A stretch of DNA of 64,000 nt from DASXUX01 sp036504595 (GTDB lineage: Bacteria > Planctomycetota > SZUA-567 > H5-PLA8), in assembly GCA_036504595.1 (NCBI GenBank), contig DASXUX010000053.1:264996-328995 (forward strand). Reading direction: 5' to 3'. The position numbers and the translations under genes were made by a program. Positions 49,770-58,522 of the stretch are shown in pieces (within the stretch, counting starts at the first letter, position 1; each line of letters opens with the position of its first letter). The notes under the pieces were generated by a model, which worked only from the letters and a program-made list of their open reading frames with translations, was not told the DNA's origin and made no database searches.

Positions 49770-49900
49770 ACTTTTGGAAGAAACAAGTCCAGAGTCCAGA
49801 AGTCGGAAAACCAGTCCAGGGTCTAGAAGTCGAGGAGTCGAGAAGTCCAAGGCTTGCGACGAAACTTTGCCGACATCACAGGCCTTCGACTTCTGGACTT
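49770..49900. repeat. AGTCCAGAGTCCAGAAGTC word repeat
   Basis: AAGTCCAGAGTCCAGAAGTC (49786-49805), further GTC-GAG words to 49848, and the complementary GACTTCTGGACTTC at 49887-49900 form a hairpin-like intergenic repeat between two same-strand genes. Confidence 0.7.
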
Positions 49901-50800
49901 CTACCCTCCCACCACCCCGAAGTAGTGCTTGAAAAACTCCGGCGGCTGGACGGAGACGGCGATGCGGTGCGGGTGGCTCTTGGATTGAGCGTTGAAACTC
50001 GTCAGGCCGCCGAGGGCGTGGCTGGCCGTTTCGATCTGGACCTCGCCGTCGGAGTATCCGCACAGGTCGGGCTCGAAAATCAGCGCGCCGGCGAGCGGGT
50101 CGTGGAACGTGATCTCCGGACGGCCCTTGAACCAGATTTCGGCCATCTCCGCGACGATCGCCAGCGGGCCGCCGGCTTTCTTGAAGCGCTTGCGGCATTC
50201 GTCGGCGCCCAGTTGGCATTTCATCGTCACGTCCAGCCCGACCGAACGGAACACCGGTGGGCGAGCGGCGTACACCATCGCCGTTGCGACTGGATCGACC
50301 AGAGCGTTCCACTCGCGAGCGCCGGGCCCGTGGCCTGCACCAGACGTGAACACGCCGCACATCAAAATCAGTTCTTTCAGCAGGCCGGGAATCTCGGGGT
50401 CGCCGGCGAAGAGCAGCGCGATGTTTGTCAGTGGGCCAATGCCCAGCAGCGTGATCTCGCGCGGCCGGCTGCGAATCTGCTGGCGCAAAAACTCAATCGC
50501 GCTGCCGGGCGCAAAATCCGTGCGGTGCGGGCGGCTCGCGAGCGCCGCGTACTGCGGCACTTCGGGCTGGCCGGGGCCAAAGAGCAGCGGGCCGGGCGCG
50601 CCGGTGTGAATCGCCACGTTTTTGCCGGCTGCTTTGCAGATCACGTCCGCCAGCGCCGCGCGCTGCATCGTGTTGCCAGAGACCGTCGTCACGCCCAGCA
50701 GTTCACAGCGCGGCTGTTTGAGCAGATACGCCAGGCACAATGCGTCGTCGATATCTGAACCGATGTCGGTGTCGAGTAGGACAGGAATCGTCGCGGCCAT
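49901..50800 (-). CDS. inosine-uridine-type nucleoside hydrolase
   Basis: 299 residues from ATG 50800 (AAGGAGAT upstream). The Ca-binding aspartate cluster DTDIGSDIDDALCLAYLL (~10-27) is complete. GVTTVSGNTMQRAALA, PLTNIALL and the distal Asp in EWNALVDPVATAMVY fit the family. It splits ribonucleosides into base and ribose for salvage. It reads divergently from the nuo genes. Confidence 0.88.
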   Translation of the reverse strand: MAATIPVLLDTDIGSDIDDALCLAYLLKQPRCELLGVTTVSGNTMQRAALADVICKAAGKNVAIHTGAPGPLLFGPGQPEVPQYAALASRPHRTDFAPGSAIEFLRQQIRSRPREITLLGIGPLTNIALLFAGDPEIPGLLKELILMCGVFTSGAGHGPGAREWNALVDPVATAMVYAARPPVFRSVGLDVTMKCQLGADECRKRFKKAGGPLAIVAEMAEIWFKGRPEITFHDPLAGALIFEPDLCGYSDGEVQIETASHALGGLTSFNAQSKSHPHRIAVSVQPPEFFKHYFGVVGG

Positions 50801-51124
50801 GACATCTCCTTTGGGAAATCGGGAACTGATGTTAGTGCGCGACGATTCTCGCGAAAAGGAGTGTTTCGTCCTGAGTGAATTTGAACCGCAAAGACGCAAA
50901 GGCGCGAAGGTAACAGATTCTCAAACCAAGATGCTCTTTGCGTCTTCGCGCCTTTGCGGTTCAAAGTTACGCCTGACATGGCCAAACAGCCAAGCTCTTT
51001 TCTTTGCGTAACTTGCACGCTTTTTGAGGAGCTGTATAAGGGAACCTTCCATGGCGTGGTGAAGCTTTTCCGCTCGCCGTTGCCTGTACTGGCACCGACT
51101 GTTCAAGAGGCTGTTTAAGGTTCA
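50801..51124. repeat. 324-bp divergent region with an inverted repeat
   Basis: TTGAACCGCAAAGACGCAAA (50881-50900) with GGCGCGAAGG, and the complementary stretch CTTCGCGCCTTTGCGGTTCAA (50944-50964), form a hairpin. The promoters of the nucleoside hydrolase and nuoJ must lie here, but I see no convincing -35/-10 pair. Confidence 0.65.
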
Positions 51125-51652
51125 ATGTCCCTTCCGACGATCATCTTCTGGTTTCTCGCGGCGACCACGGCTGGCAGCGCTCTGCTGGTGGTCCTCTCCA
51201 GAAACATCCTGCACGCCGGCTTCGCGCTGTGCCTGACGTTCCTGGGCGTCGCGGGGATCTACATTTTTCTGCATGCGGATTTCATCGCCGCCGTGCAGCT
51301 CATCGTCTATGTTGGCGGCATTCTGGTGCTGATTCTGTTCGCGATCATGTTCTCCGCGAATGTGGTTGAGGACGTCGCCGAAGGCCGCCGCAACCGCTTG
51401 AGCATGCTCGCGGGCGGCCTGACGGCCTTGGCGATGCTCGGCGCGTTCCTGCTTATCATAAAGCAATTGGCGGCGCCGCTGGCGCTCAACCAGAGTTCCC
51501 CCTACGTCCCGACCGTCAGCGTCGCTCCAGGCCAGACCGGCATCGGCCATCTGCTGATGGGGCAATATCTGTTGCCGTTCGAAGTCGTTTCGATTCTGCT
51601 TTTGGCGGCGCTCATCGGTGCGGTGGTGATCGTGCGCAAGGAGCTGAAGTAG
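51125..51652 (+). CDS. nuoJ: NADH-quinone oxidoreductase subunit J
   Basis: 175 residues, five membrane helices. IFWFLAATTAGSALLVVLSR at the start and FIAAVQLIVYVGGILVLILF (~52-71, with the pi-bulge-type helix of NuoJ) are diagnostic. Part of the membrane arm of complex I. nuoK follows after three bases. Confidence 0.92.
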   Translation: MSLPTIIFWFLAATTAGSALLVVLSRNILHAGFALCLTFLGVAGIYIFLHADFIAAVQLIVYVGGILVLILFAIMFSANVVEDVAEGRRNRLSMLAGGLTALAMLGAFLLIIKQLAAPLALNQSSPYVPTVSVAPGQTGIGHLLMGQYLLPFEVVSILLLAALIGAVVIVRKELK

Positions 51653-51655
51653 CCT

Positions 51656-52012
51656 ATGAACTGGTTGAGCGGCGGTCCGGATAATCTGACGAACTATTTG
51701 GTGCTCTCGAGCATCCTCTTCGCCTGCGGCATTTTCGCGATGATCAGTCGCCGCAACGCGATTGGCATCCTCATGGGCGTCGAACTGATTCTCAACGCCG
51801 CCGGCATCAACTTCGTCGCGTTCTCGCGCTTCTGGCATCACCCACAGACCGGCTTTGCAATGCCTGGCCCGCATTTCGACGGACAGATCTTTACGCTTTT
51901 CATCATCGTGCTGGCCGCGGCGGAAGCCGCGGTGGCCCTGGCGCTGATTTTGGCTGTATTCCAGACGCACAACACGATCGCGCTGGAGAAAGTGGACGAA
52001 CTGAAGATGTAA
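51656..52012 (+). CDS. nuoK: NADH-quinone oxidoreductase subunit K
   Basis: 118 residues with three membrane helices: LVLSSILFACGIFAMISRRN, ILMGVELILNAAGINFVAFS (conserved membrane Glu), and TLFIIVLAAAEAAVALALIL (second Glu). Slightly longer than the usual ~100 residues because of the loop HHPQTGFAMPGPHFDG. Confidence 0.93.
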   Translation: MNWLSGGPDNLTNYLVLSSILFACGIFAMISRRNAIGILMGVELILNAAGINFVAFSRFWHHPQTGFAMPGPHFDGQIFTLFIIVLAAAEAAVALALILAVFQTHNTIALEKVDELKM

Positions 52013-52015
52013 ACG

Positions 52016-52096
52016 GAATGATGAATGCGAAATGATGAATGATGAATAAGGATCATCCATACTCATCATTCAGCACTCATCATTCATCATTTCCAT
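52016..52096. repeat. AATGATGAATG / CATCATTCATC inverted word repeat between nuoK and nuoL
   Basis: GAATGATGAATGCGAAATGA at 52016-52035 and CATCATTCAGCACTCATCAT at 52064-52083 with further copies. It is the same word family as 22444-22530. It occupies nearly all of the 105-base gap. Confidence 0.8.
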
Positions 52097-52117
52097 TGAC
52101 TCAGGACTGAAAGTTGA

Positions 52118-54352
52118 ATGCCAAACGCTGACCAACTTTACTGGCTTCTGCCCGCGGGCATCCTTGGATTACCGCTGCTGGGCTTCGCCATCATTTTGTT
52201 CTTCGGCAAGTACATCGACCGGTTCTGCGATCGCATCGCGATCATCTCCATGGCCGGCGCTCTGGCGTTCTCGATTGCCCTGTTCGCGATGAACGTGAAG
52301 GAGCACGGTGCGGCGGCGCAGGCTCATCCCGTCATCCATTCCATTTCGTGGCTGCACGTCGGCAGCGTCGATCTGCAGGTTGGATTCCTGGTCGATAATC
52401 TTTCGTCATTCATGAGCATTATCGTGACCTTTCTGGGCACGCTGGTGCTGGTGTACTCAATGTTCTATATGGAAGGCGACAGCATGTACCGGCGCTACTT
52501 CGGGTACATGTGTTTCTTCTGCTTTGCGATGCTCGGGATCGTCTTCGCCAGCAGTCTCTTAATGAGCTACATCTTTTGGGAACTCGTCGGCCTGGGCAGC
52601 TACTTCCTCATCGGCTTCTGGTTCTACAAGCCCGCGGTGGCGCAGGATCATCATTATCAGGAACTGAAAGCCCCATATGCGACGGGCATCGACGAACGCT
52701 ATCTCTCGCCCGCTCACGCGCAGAAAAAAGCGTTCGTGATGAACCGCATCGGCGACTTCGGCTTCGCCATCGGCATTGCGATTTTCGCGACAGTGATGCT
52801 CGCCGCCGCGTCGCAGCCGAACCTGCAAAGCCTGAATCTGGCCAGCGGCCCGCTGAACTTCGACAAGCTTTACGCTGCGACCGGACAGGATGCGTTCGCG
52901 CACGTGACGCTGTTGGGCTTCAGCGGCTATCAGTTGCTGACGCTGGCCGGCATGTTCACGTTCATGGGCGCGATCGGCAAGTCGGCGCAGTTCCCGCTGC
53001 ACACGTGGCTGCCTGACGCGATGCAAGGCCCGACAACCGGTTCGTCCATCATCCACGCCGCAACCATGGTCGCTGCCGGCGTGTATTTGGTCGCGCGAAT
53101 CCACCCGCTGCTCACCGACGGCTCGCTGTTCTGCGTCGCAGTCATTGGCGGGATCACTGCCTTCCTCGCCGCCACGATGGCGCTGGTGCAGTGGGACCTC
53201 AAAGCTGTGCTCGCGTACTCCACGATTTCGCAGCTTGGCTACATGATGGTCGGCTTAGGCTCCGGCAGCTACACGCCGGGCGTCGCGCATTTGTACACGC
53301 ACGCGATCTTCAAGTGCATGCTGTTCCTCTGCGCCGGCTCGGTGATCCACGCCTGCCACCATCTGCAGGACATGAACCGCATGGGCGGCTTGCGCAAGAA
53401 AATGCCGTTGACGTTCATCGCGATGCTCACCGGCACGCTGGCGATCTCCGGCGTGCCTCTGTTCAGCGGCTTCTTCTCGAAAGACGCCATCCTCGCGGCC
53501 TCACTCGCTCGAGCCATGGATCCGGCGTACGGCGGCTGGCACTGGCTGCCGACGATTCTCGCCTTCATCACGGCTGGCCTGACCACGTTCTACATGTTCC
53601 GCCTGATCTTCATGACCTTCTGCGGCGAGCCGCGCGACCATCACGTTTACGAGCACGCTCACGAATCGCCCGCCTTGGCCACCGTTCCGCTGCTGATTCT
53701 CGCCACGCTCTGCCTGGGCTTCTTCTGGAGCGGCAAGCTGATCGGCGGCGACTTCATCAGCGTCCCCGGACTGACCATGCACGCCGGCGAGCACGGCGTA
53801 ACCGGCTGGCTGAACGCACTCATGGTTTCGCCGGTTCCGCATGTTCCGCACAATCCCGAATTGCATGAGCAGATTCATGAGCACGCGCACTTGATCGCCA
53901 CTGGCGTCTCGCTGCTGATGTTAGCGATTGGGCTCAGCGTTGCGTTCCTGATGTACATCCGCCGCGCGGTCACGCCGGAGCGGCTCATGCAGATCGCTCC
54001 CCTGCGCCTGGCCTACGGACTCTTCGCCGAACTCTGGTTCTTCGACCGGCTGTATCAGGACGGAATTGTCGTTGCAGCGAAGAAGTTCAACGCTGTGTGT
54101 CGAGCGTTCGATGCGCAGATCCTAGACCGCTGGGGCGTGGACGGCTGGGCGTTTGTCGTGAAAGGCTTTGCGTTCGTCTCGCGAATGCTCGACGACTGGT
54201 TTGTCGATCAAGTCGTAGACCTCTTCGGGCATGTGACCCGCCTGCTGGGTTGGTTCGCGCGCGCCATGCAGGTCGGCAAGATTCAGTTTTACGTCTGCGT
54301 CACCTTCGGCGTGGCCGCAGTCGTGATGTTGGGGTTGTTGTTGATGCAGTAG
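52118..54352 (+). CDS. nuoL: NADH-quinone oxidoreductase subunit L
   Basis: 744 residues, a Mrp-antiporter-like proton-pumping subunit. Signature block IGKSAQFPLHTWLPDAMQGP plus TTGSSIIHAATMVAAGVYLV (~288-327); pump Lys in ALVQWDLKAVLAYSTISQLG. A His-rich segment near HEQIHEHAHLIATG precedes the last helices and the long lateral-helix region. Length is slightly above the E. coli protein (613) because of loops around residues 180-205 and 545-600. Confidence 0.93.
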   Translation: MPNADQLYWLLPAGILGLPLLGFAIILFFGKYIDRFCDRIAIISMAGALAFSIALFAMNVKEHGAAAQAHPVIHSISWLHVGSVDLQVGFLVDNLSSFMSIIVTFLGTLVLVYSMFYMEGDSMYRRYFGYMCFFCFAMLGIVFASSLLMSYIFWELVGLGSYFLIGFWFYKPAVAQDHHYQELKAPYATGIDERYLSPAHAQKKAFVMNRIGDFGFAIGIAIFATVMLAAASQPNLQSLNLASGPLNFDKLYAATGQDAFAHVTLLGFSGYQLLTLAGMFTFMGAIGKSAQFPLHTWLPDAMQGPTTGSSIIHAATMVAAGVYLVARIHPLLTDGSLFCVAVIGGITAFLAATMALVQWDLKAVLAYSTISQLGYMMVGLGSGSYTPGVAHLYTHAIFKCMLFLCAGSVIHACHHLQDMNRMGGLRKKMPLTFIAMLTGTLAISGVPLFSGFFSKDAILAASLARAMDPAYGGWHWLPTILAFITAGLTTFYMFRLIFMTFCGEPRDHHVYEHAHESPALATVPLLILATLCLGFFWSGKLIGGDFISVPGLTMHAGEHGVTGWLNALMVSPVPHVPHNPELHEQIHEHAHLIATGVSLLMLAIGLSVAFLMYIRRAVTPERLMQIAPLRLAYGLFAELWFFDRLYQDGIVVAAKKFNAVCRAFDAQILDRWGVDGWAFVVKGFAFVSRMLDDWFVDQVVDLFGHVTRLLGWFARAMQVGKIQFYVCVTFGVAAVVMLGLLLMQ

Positions 54353-54374
54353 TGGCCAATGGAGAGCCGCTGAG

Positions 54375-54653
54375 ATGAGTGCCAAAACCAAGCTGACCTC
54401 CGAAAAAGCCGCTTCGCAGCCGGCTCGCCCGGATCATGCGCGACGAATTGGCCGCAAACGGCGAGCGAAAAGCCCGAAACGCGCGCGCGAGGCAGGCGCG
54501 AGGCTGACCATTGCTGACCTGGGTTGGACCGTGGAAGACGCCGCCAATGTGCGCGCAAAGCTGGCGAGCTTTGCGGAAGATTGGGATGACCCGAAGATGG
54601 ATGCATACAATGAAGACCGCGGATTGCGGATTCCGGGTTGCGGACTGAGCTGA
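54375..54653 (+). CDS. small antitoxin-like protein, probably orphan
   Basis: 92 residues from ATG 54375. A Lys/Arg-rich start is followed by LTIADLGWTVEDAANVRAKL and FAEDWDDPKMDAYNED. The DWDDPxMDxYN ending resembles small proteins often placed directly upstream of toxin genes, but no toxin follows. The last ten residues are coded by the CGCAATCCGC/GATTGCGGATT word, so the natural C-terminus may be lost. It sits between nuoL and nuoM. Confidence 0.45.
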   Translation: MSAKTKLTSEKAASQPARPDHARRIGRKRRAKSPKRAREAGARLTIADLGWTVEDAANVRAKLASFAEDWDDPKMDAYNEDRGLRIPGCGLS

Positions 54654-54752
54654 GATCGCGAGCCTTAATTCCGCAATCCGCAATCCGAAATCCGCAATTC
54701 CGATCCAGGAGTGTTGTACGAACGGCCGTTGACATGCGATTGGAGTAGATAG

Positions 54753-56708
54753 ATGGACTTTCCGATACTGAGTTTATACGTCTTTGCGCCGGTGCTGGGG
54801 ATGCTGGTCATCTTCGGCATTTCGTCCAAACGCGGAGACATCATCAAAACGGTCGCGGCCGCTGCAGCCGCTGTCCCGCTGCTGATCGGCATCTATCTGG
54901 CCGTGGTGTTCCGTGATGACGGGCGCATTCACTATTACGAAAACGCGTCGTGGATCAGCGGTCTGAACGTCTACTACAAGCTCGGAATGGACGGAATTTC
55001 GGCGCCGATGATCGTGCTCTCCGGTCTCGTTGGCTTCATCGCGGTGGTGGCAAGCTGGGGCATCGAAAAACAGATCAAAGGTTACTTCGCGCTCATCCTG
55101 CTGCTGCTGTCCGGAATGAACGGCGTGTTCTGCGCGCTCGACTTTTTCCTCTTCTATGTGTTCTGGGAACTGATGCTCCTGCCGATGTATTTCCTGATCG
55201 GCATCTGGGGCGGACCAGACCGTGTCTACGCCGCGATCAAGTTCTTCCTGTATACGATGGCCGGCTCGGTGCTGATGCTCGTCGTTCTTCTGGCCGGTTG
55301 GTATTGGTCGGACGGAAAGTATCTGGAGACCTATCAGCCCGAACTGGTCGTGCAGGCGCGCCAGGCCGTCTATCAGCAGCACCTTCCGCTGCTCAAAGAC
55401 GTCGCGGACCAGGAAGCCGTCCAAAAGGCGCCGCTCAGCACAGTGCAACTCGCCGCGGTGTTCGACAAACACCACGTTGATCGCGTGAACATCGGTGATC
55501 TGCGCGAGCACGTGGCTAAATTCAGCGGCCTGACCGACGAGAAGTTCAAGGCTGCCGAAGCCAACGCACATTCCGAAGACCGCACCGTCCGCGAACAGGC
55601 CCTGCAATCGGTCCCCGTGCCGCTGGACCGCAGCTTCGATCTGCTGCAACTCAAGGCGCGCTACAGCTTGTTCCTGGGCAGCTTCACGCTCTTTGGCGTG
55701 AAGTTCGGTTTCGCGATGCTGATGTTTGTCCTCCTTTATGTAGCCTTCGCGATCAAGGTTCCCGTCTTCCCGTTCCACACCTGGTTGCCCTGGGCGCACG
55801 TGGAAGCTCCGACGGCGATCTCCGTGATCCTGGCCGGTATCCTGCTGAAAATGGGCGTATACGGATTCTTCCGGATCGCCTATCCAATGTTCCCGACGGC
55901 GGCCGTGACGCTCGCCGTGCCGATTGCCCTCTTCGGCGTCTTTAACATCCTCTACGGAGCGTGCTGCGCGATGGCGCAGACCGACCTGAAGAAGATCGTT
56001 GCGTACTCGTCCGTGTCGCACATGGGCTACTGCATGCTGGGCCTGGCCGCGCTGACGACCTGGGGCATGACGGGTTCGATGCTGCAGATGTTCAATCACG
56101 GCACTTCGACCAGCATGATGTTCTTGCTCGTCGGCGTGATCTACGACCGCGCGCATCACCGCGACGTGAACAAATTCGGCGGCCTGGCCGCGCAGCTTCC
56201 GGTTTACACCGCCATCTTCACCGTAGCGCTCTTCGCGTCGATGGGCTTGCCGGGCCTCTCCGGTTTCATCAGCGAAGTGCTGGTGTTCCTGGGCGCGTTC
56301 GGTTCGACGATCAACAAGCAGTCCGCGCCGGACTTTTCCTTCCAGACGATGACCGTCATCTCGGCCATCGGCGTGGTGCTGACGGCCGCGTACCTGCTGT
56401 GGATGCTGCAGCGCGTGTTCTTCGGCCCGTTGAACGAGAAGTACAAGAATTATGCCGACCTGACCGGCCGCGAACTGTTCTCGCTCGTGCCGCTGGTGAT
56501 CGTGATTGTGCTCTTCGGCGTCTGGCCCAAGCCCTTGATCGACATGACACAGACCTCCGTCGAAGCCACGCGCCAGCATGTTTTGACCGCAAACGACCGC
56601 GCGACGGAGTGGCGGCGTGCGAGCAAGGCCGTAGCAGGACGGGGAGACGGGGGGACGGGGGGACGGGGGGAAACAGCGTCGCCCGTCGCGCAAGCCGGGA
56701 CCCAATGA
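54753..56708 (+). CDS. nuoM: NADH-quinone oxidoreductase subunit M with an extra soluble loop
   Basis: 651 residues versus ~510 in most bacteria. Antiporter-like core: VFWELMLLPMYFLIGIWGGP (pump Glu), VFPFHTWLPWAHVEAPTAIS (~345-364), and AQTDLKKIVAYSSVSHMGYC (pump Lys). Two causes of extra length: a hydrophilic insert of about 115 residues (~190-305; LETYQPELVVQARQAVYQQH..., rich in Asp, Glu, Lys) between helices, and a ~22-residue C-terminal tail partly coded by the GGGGAGACGGGG repeat (AGRGDGGTGGRGETA). GGAG lies 8 bases before ATG 54753. Confidence 0.92.
   Translation: MDFPILSLYVFAPVLGMLVIFGISSKRGDIIKTVAAAAAAVPLLIGIYLAVVFRDDGRIHYYENASWISGLNVYYKLGMDGISAPMIVLSGLVGFIAVVASWGIEKQIKGYFALILLLLSGMNGVFCALDFFLFYVFWELMLLPMYFLIGIWGGPDRVYAAIKFFLYTMAGSVLMLVVLLAGWYWSDGKYLETYQPELVVQARQAVYQQHLPLLKDVADQEAVQKAPLSTVQLAAVFDKHHVDRVNIGDLREHVAKFSGLTDEKFKAAEANAHSEDRTVREQALQSVPVPLDRSFDLLQLKARYSLFLGSFTLFGVKFGFAMLMFVLLYVAFAIKVPVFPFHTWLPWAHVEAPTAISVILAGILLKMGVYGFFRIAYPMFPTAAVTLAVPIALFGVFNILYGACCAMAQTDLKKIVAYSSVSHMGYCMLGLAALTTWGMTGSMLQMFNHGTSTSMMFLLVGVIYDRAHHRDVNKFGGLAAQLPVYTAIFTVALFASMGLPGLSGFISEVLVFLGAFGSTINKQSAPDFSFQTMTVISAIGVVLTAAYLLWMLQRVFFGPLNEKYKNYADLTGRELFSLVPLVIVIVLFGVWPKPLIDMTQTSVEATRQHVLTANDRATEWRRASKAVAGRGDGGTGGRGETASPVAQAGTQ
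56637..56676. repeat. GGGGGGACGG word repeat in the nuoM 3' end
   Basis: GGACGGGGAGACGGGGGGAC and copies. The same word is in the 58.5-kb gene (59094-59124) and, as complement, at 28130-28170. It supplies the C-terminal tail of NuoM. Confidence 0.85.
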
Positions 56709-56881
56709 GAGCACGCAAGCGAAACAGATTTCCACCCGGCTGAAATGCGAGCAGAGTACGCCGGCTGATCGAGCATTACGAGGGGCAGAGCGAAACGGAA
56801 GCAGTTGCCGAGGACCAAGGCGCAGACCGCAGAAATCGGCGTACGAAACGGAAGTAACGCGTTGGAGTAAGGCCGCAAAAA

Positions 56882-58477
56882 ATGCCAGAACTCTTTTCAT
56901 CGCTTCTTGCCGGCAACGTGGCCGATATCGGGAGAATCCTTCCCGAGTGCATGGTCGTCGCCACGTTTTTGTTCGCGCTGGTCTTCGACATGGTCGTCGG
57001 CGAAGAGCGCCGCCGGTCCACGGCCTACATCTGCGTGCTGGGACTGCTCGTGGCCATGTGCCTCAACCTGGAACAGTTCCGCGCGTTCACAACACATGCA
57101 GCCAGCGGGCGCGTCATTTTTGCCGGCATGATGAAGTACGATCAGTTTGGCTGTTTCTTCCGCTTCCTGCTGCTGCTGGGCACGATTATCTCGCTGCTGG
57201 TCGCCGTGCACGCGCGGGAGCTTGCCGGCAAGAACCATGGCGAATTCTACCTGCTGCTGGTCGCTGTCTGCGCGGGCGGCATGTTCCTGGTTTCGTCCAC
57301 GAACCTGCTGATGATCTATCTGTCCATCGAATCGCTCTCCGTCGTCAGCTACGCGATGGCCGGATACCTGCGCCGCGACCGGCGCTCGGCCGAAGCCGGC
57401 ATCAAGTACATGGTTTACGGCGCGATGGCATCGGGACTGATGATCTTCGGCATGTCGTGGCTCTACGGCCTCGGCGGCACGCTGAATCTGCTCGATACCT
57501 CGATCGCCCTCGGCCCGGCCGTTCCGGGTGCGGATCAGAATCAGGTCATCCACGGCCTGGCTTCGCTGGTGACGAGCTTTGAAGGACAGTACGCGACCTC
57601 GCGCGGAGCACTCGTGGCGATTCTCGCGCTCGTCTTCGCGGGATTCCTCTACAAGATCGCCGCGGTTCCCTTCCACTACTGGTCGCCGGACGTGTACGAA
57701 GGTTCGCCGACGACAGCCGCCGGGTTCTTCTCGGTCGTGCCGAAAGCGGCGGGCTTCGCGGTGCTCATCCGCGTGATCTGCGCGTTCTTCCCGCTAGGTT
57801 CGTTGGTCGGCGCGCAAACGTGGCTGGGCTATCCGCGCGTTGAGACCATCATGACCATCGTCGCGATCGCCTCGATGTTCATTGGCAATCTCGCGGCGCT
57901 GGGCCAGACCAACGCCAAGCGCATGCTCGCCTATTCGTCCATTGCGCACGCGGGATACATGCTTGCCGGCCTGACGGTGCTCGATAACGCGACCGGTCCG
58001 GCCGCGGTGCTCTTCTACATGGCCGTGTATCTGCTGATGAACCTGGGCGCGTTTATGGTGCTGGTCGCCATGGAAAATGTTTTTGGCGGCAGCGACTTGA
58101 ACCACCTGCGTGGAGCCGTTCGGCGCGAACCGGTGATGGTCGTCGCCCTGATTATCTTCCTCTTCAGCCTGACCGGTTTCCCGCCTTTCGGCGGCTTCAT
58201 CGGAAAGTACTTGATCATGTTGAAACTGGCCGACCGCAATCACTTCGGGATGATCGTCATCATCGGCTTCAATTCAGTGATCAGTTTGTATTACTACATG
58301 AAGCTGGCGAAGGCGGTCGCGATCGATCAGCCCGAAGAGGCGATCGCTTCCACCGAGAGGACGCCGTTTTCGTACCATCTGCTCGCGGTCTGCCAGAGCC
58401 TCGCGCTGCTGGCTCTGTTCTTCAATTTCGAATGGTTGCAGAACCTGTGCAAGCAGGTCGTCGAGCGGCTGCACTAA
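56882..58477 (+). CDS. nuoN: NADH-quinone oxidoreductase subunit N
   Basis: 531 residues, fourteen-helix antiporter-like subunit. Diagnostic: LMIYLSIESLSVVSYAMAGY (~140-159), IAAVPFHYWSPDVYEGSPTT (~259-278), and GQTNAKRMLAYSSIAHAGYM (pump Lys). It is the last of the J-K-L-M-N block; the 173 bases before it hold no gene. Confidence 0.93.
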   Translation: MPELFSSLLAGNVADIGRILPECMVVATFLFALVFDMVVGEERRRSTAYICVLGLLVAMCLNLEQFRAFTTHAASGRVIFAGMMKYDQFGCFFRFLLLLGTIISLLVAVHARELAGKNHGEFYLLLVAVCAGGMFLVSSTNLLMIYLSIESLSVVSYAMAGYLRRDRRSAEAGIKYMVYGAMASGLMIFGMSWLYGLGGTLNLLDTSIALGPAVPGADQNQVIHGLASLVTSFEGQYATSRGALVAILALVFAGFLYKIAAVPFHYWSPDVYEGSPTTAAGFFSVVPKAAGFAVLIRVICAFFPLGSLVGAQTWLGYPRVETIMTIVAIASMFIGNLAALGQTNAKRMLAYSSIAHAGYMLAGLTVLDNATGPAAVLFYMAVYLLMNLGAFMVLVAMENVFGGSDLNHLRGAVRREPVMVVALIIFLFSLTGFPPFGGFIGKYLIMLKLADRNHFGMIVIIGFNSVISLYYYMKLAKAVAIDQPEEAIASTERTPFSYHLLAVCQSLALLALFFNFEWLQNLCKQVVERLH

Positions 58478-58522
58478 TATCAGTTGTTTGACCCTGCCAT
58501 GTGGCTCACGTAAATAAAGACC

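Noticed and set aside
54729..54752. TTGACA as -35 of a nuoM promoter
   Set aside because: A -10 at proper spacing would fall on the start codon.
54774..56900. 708-codon minus-strand frame opposite nuoM
   Set aside because: Antisense of nuoM; composition (His, Gln, Arg, Glu) is that of a complementary-strand artefact.
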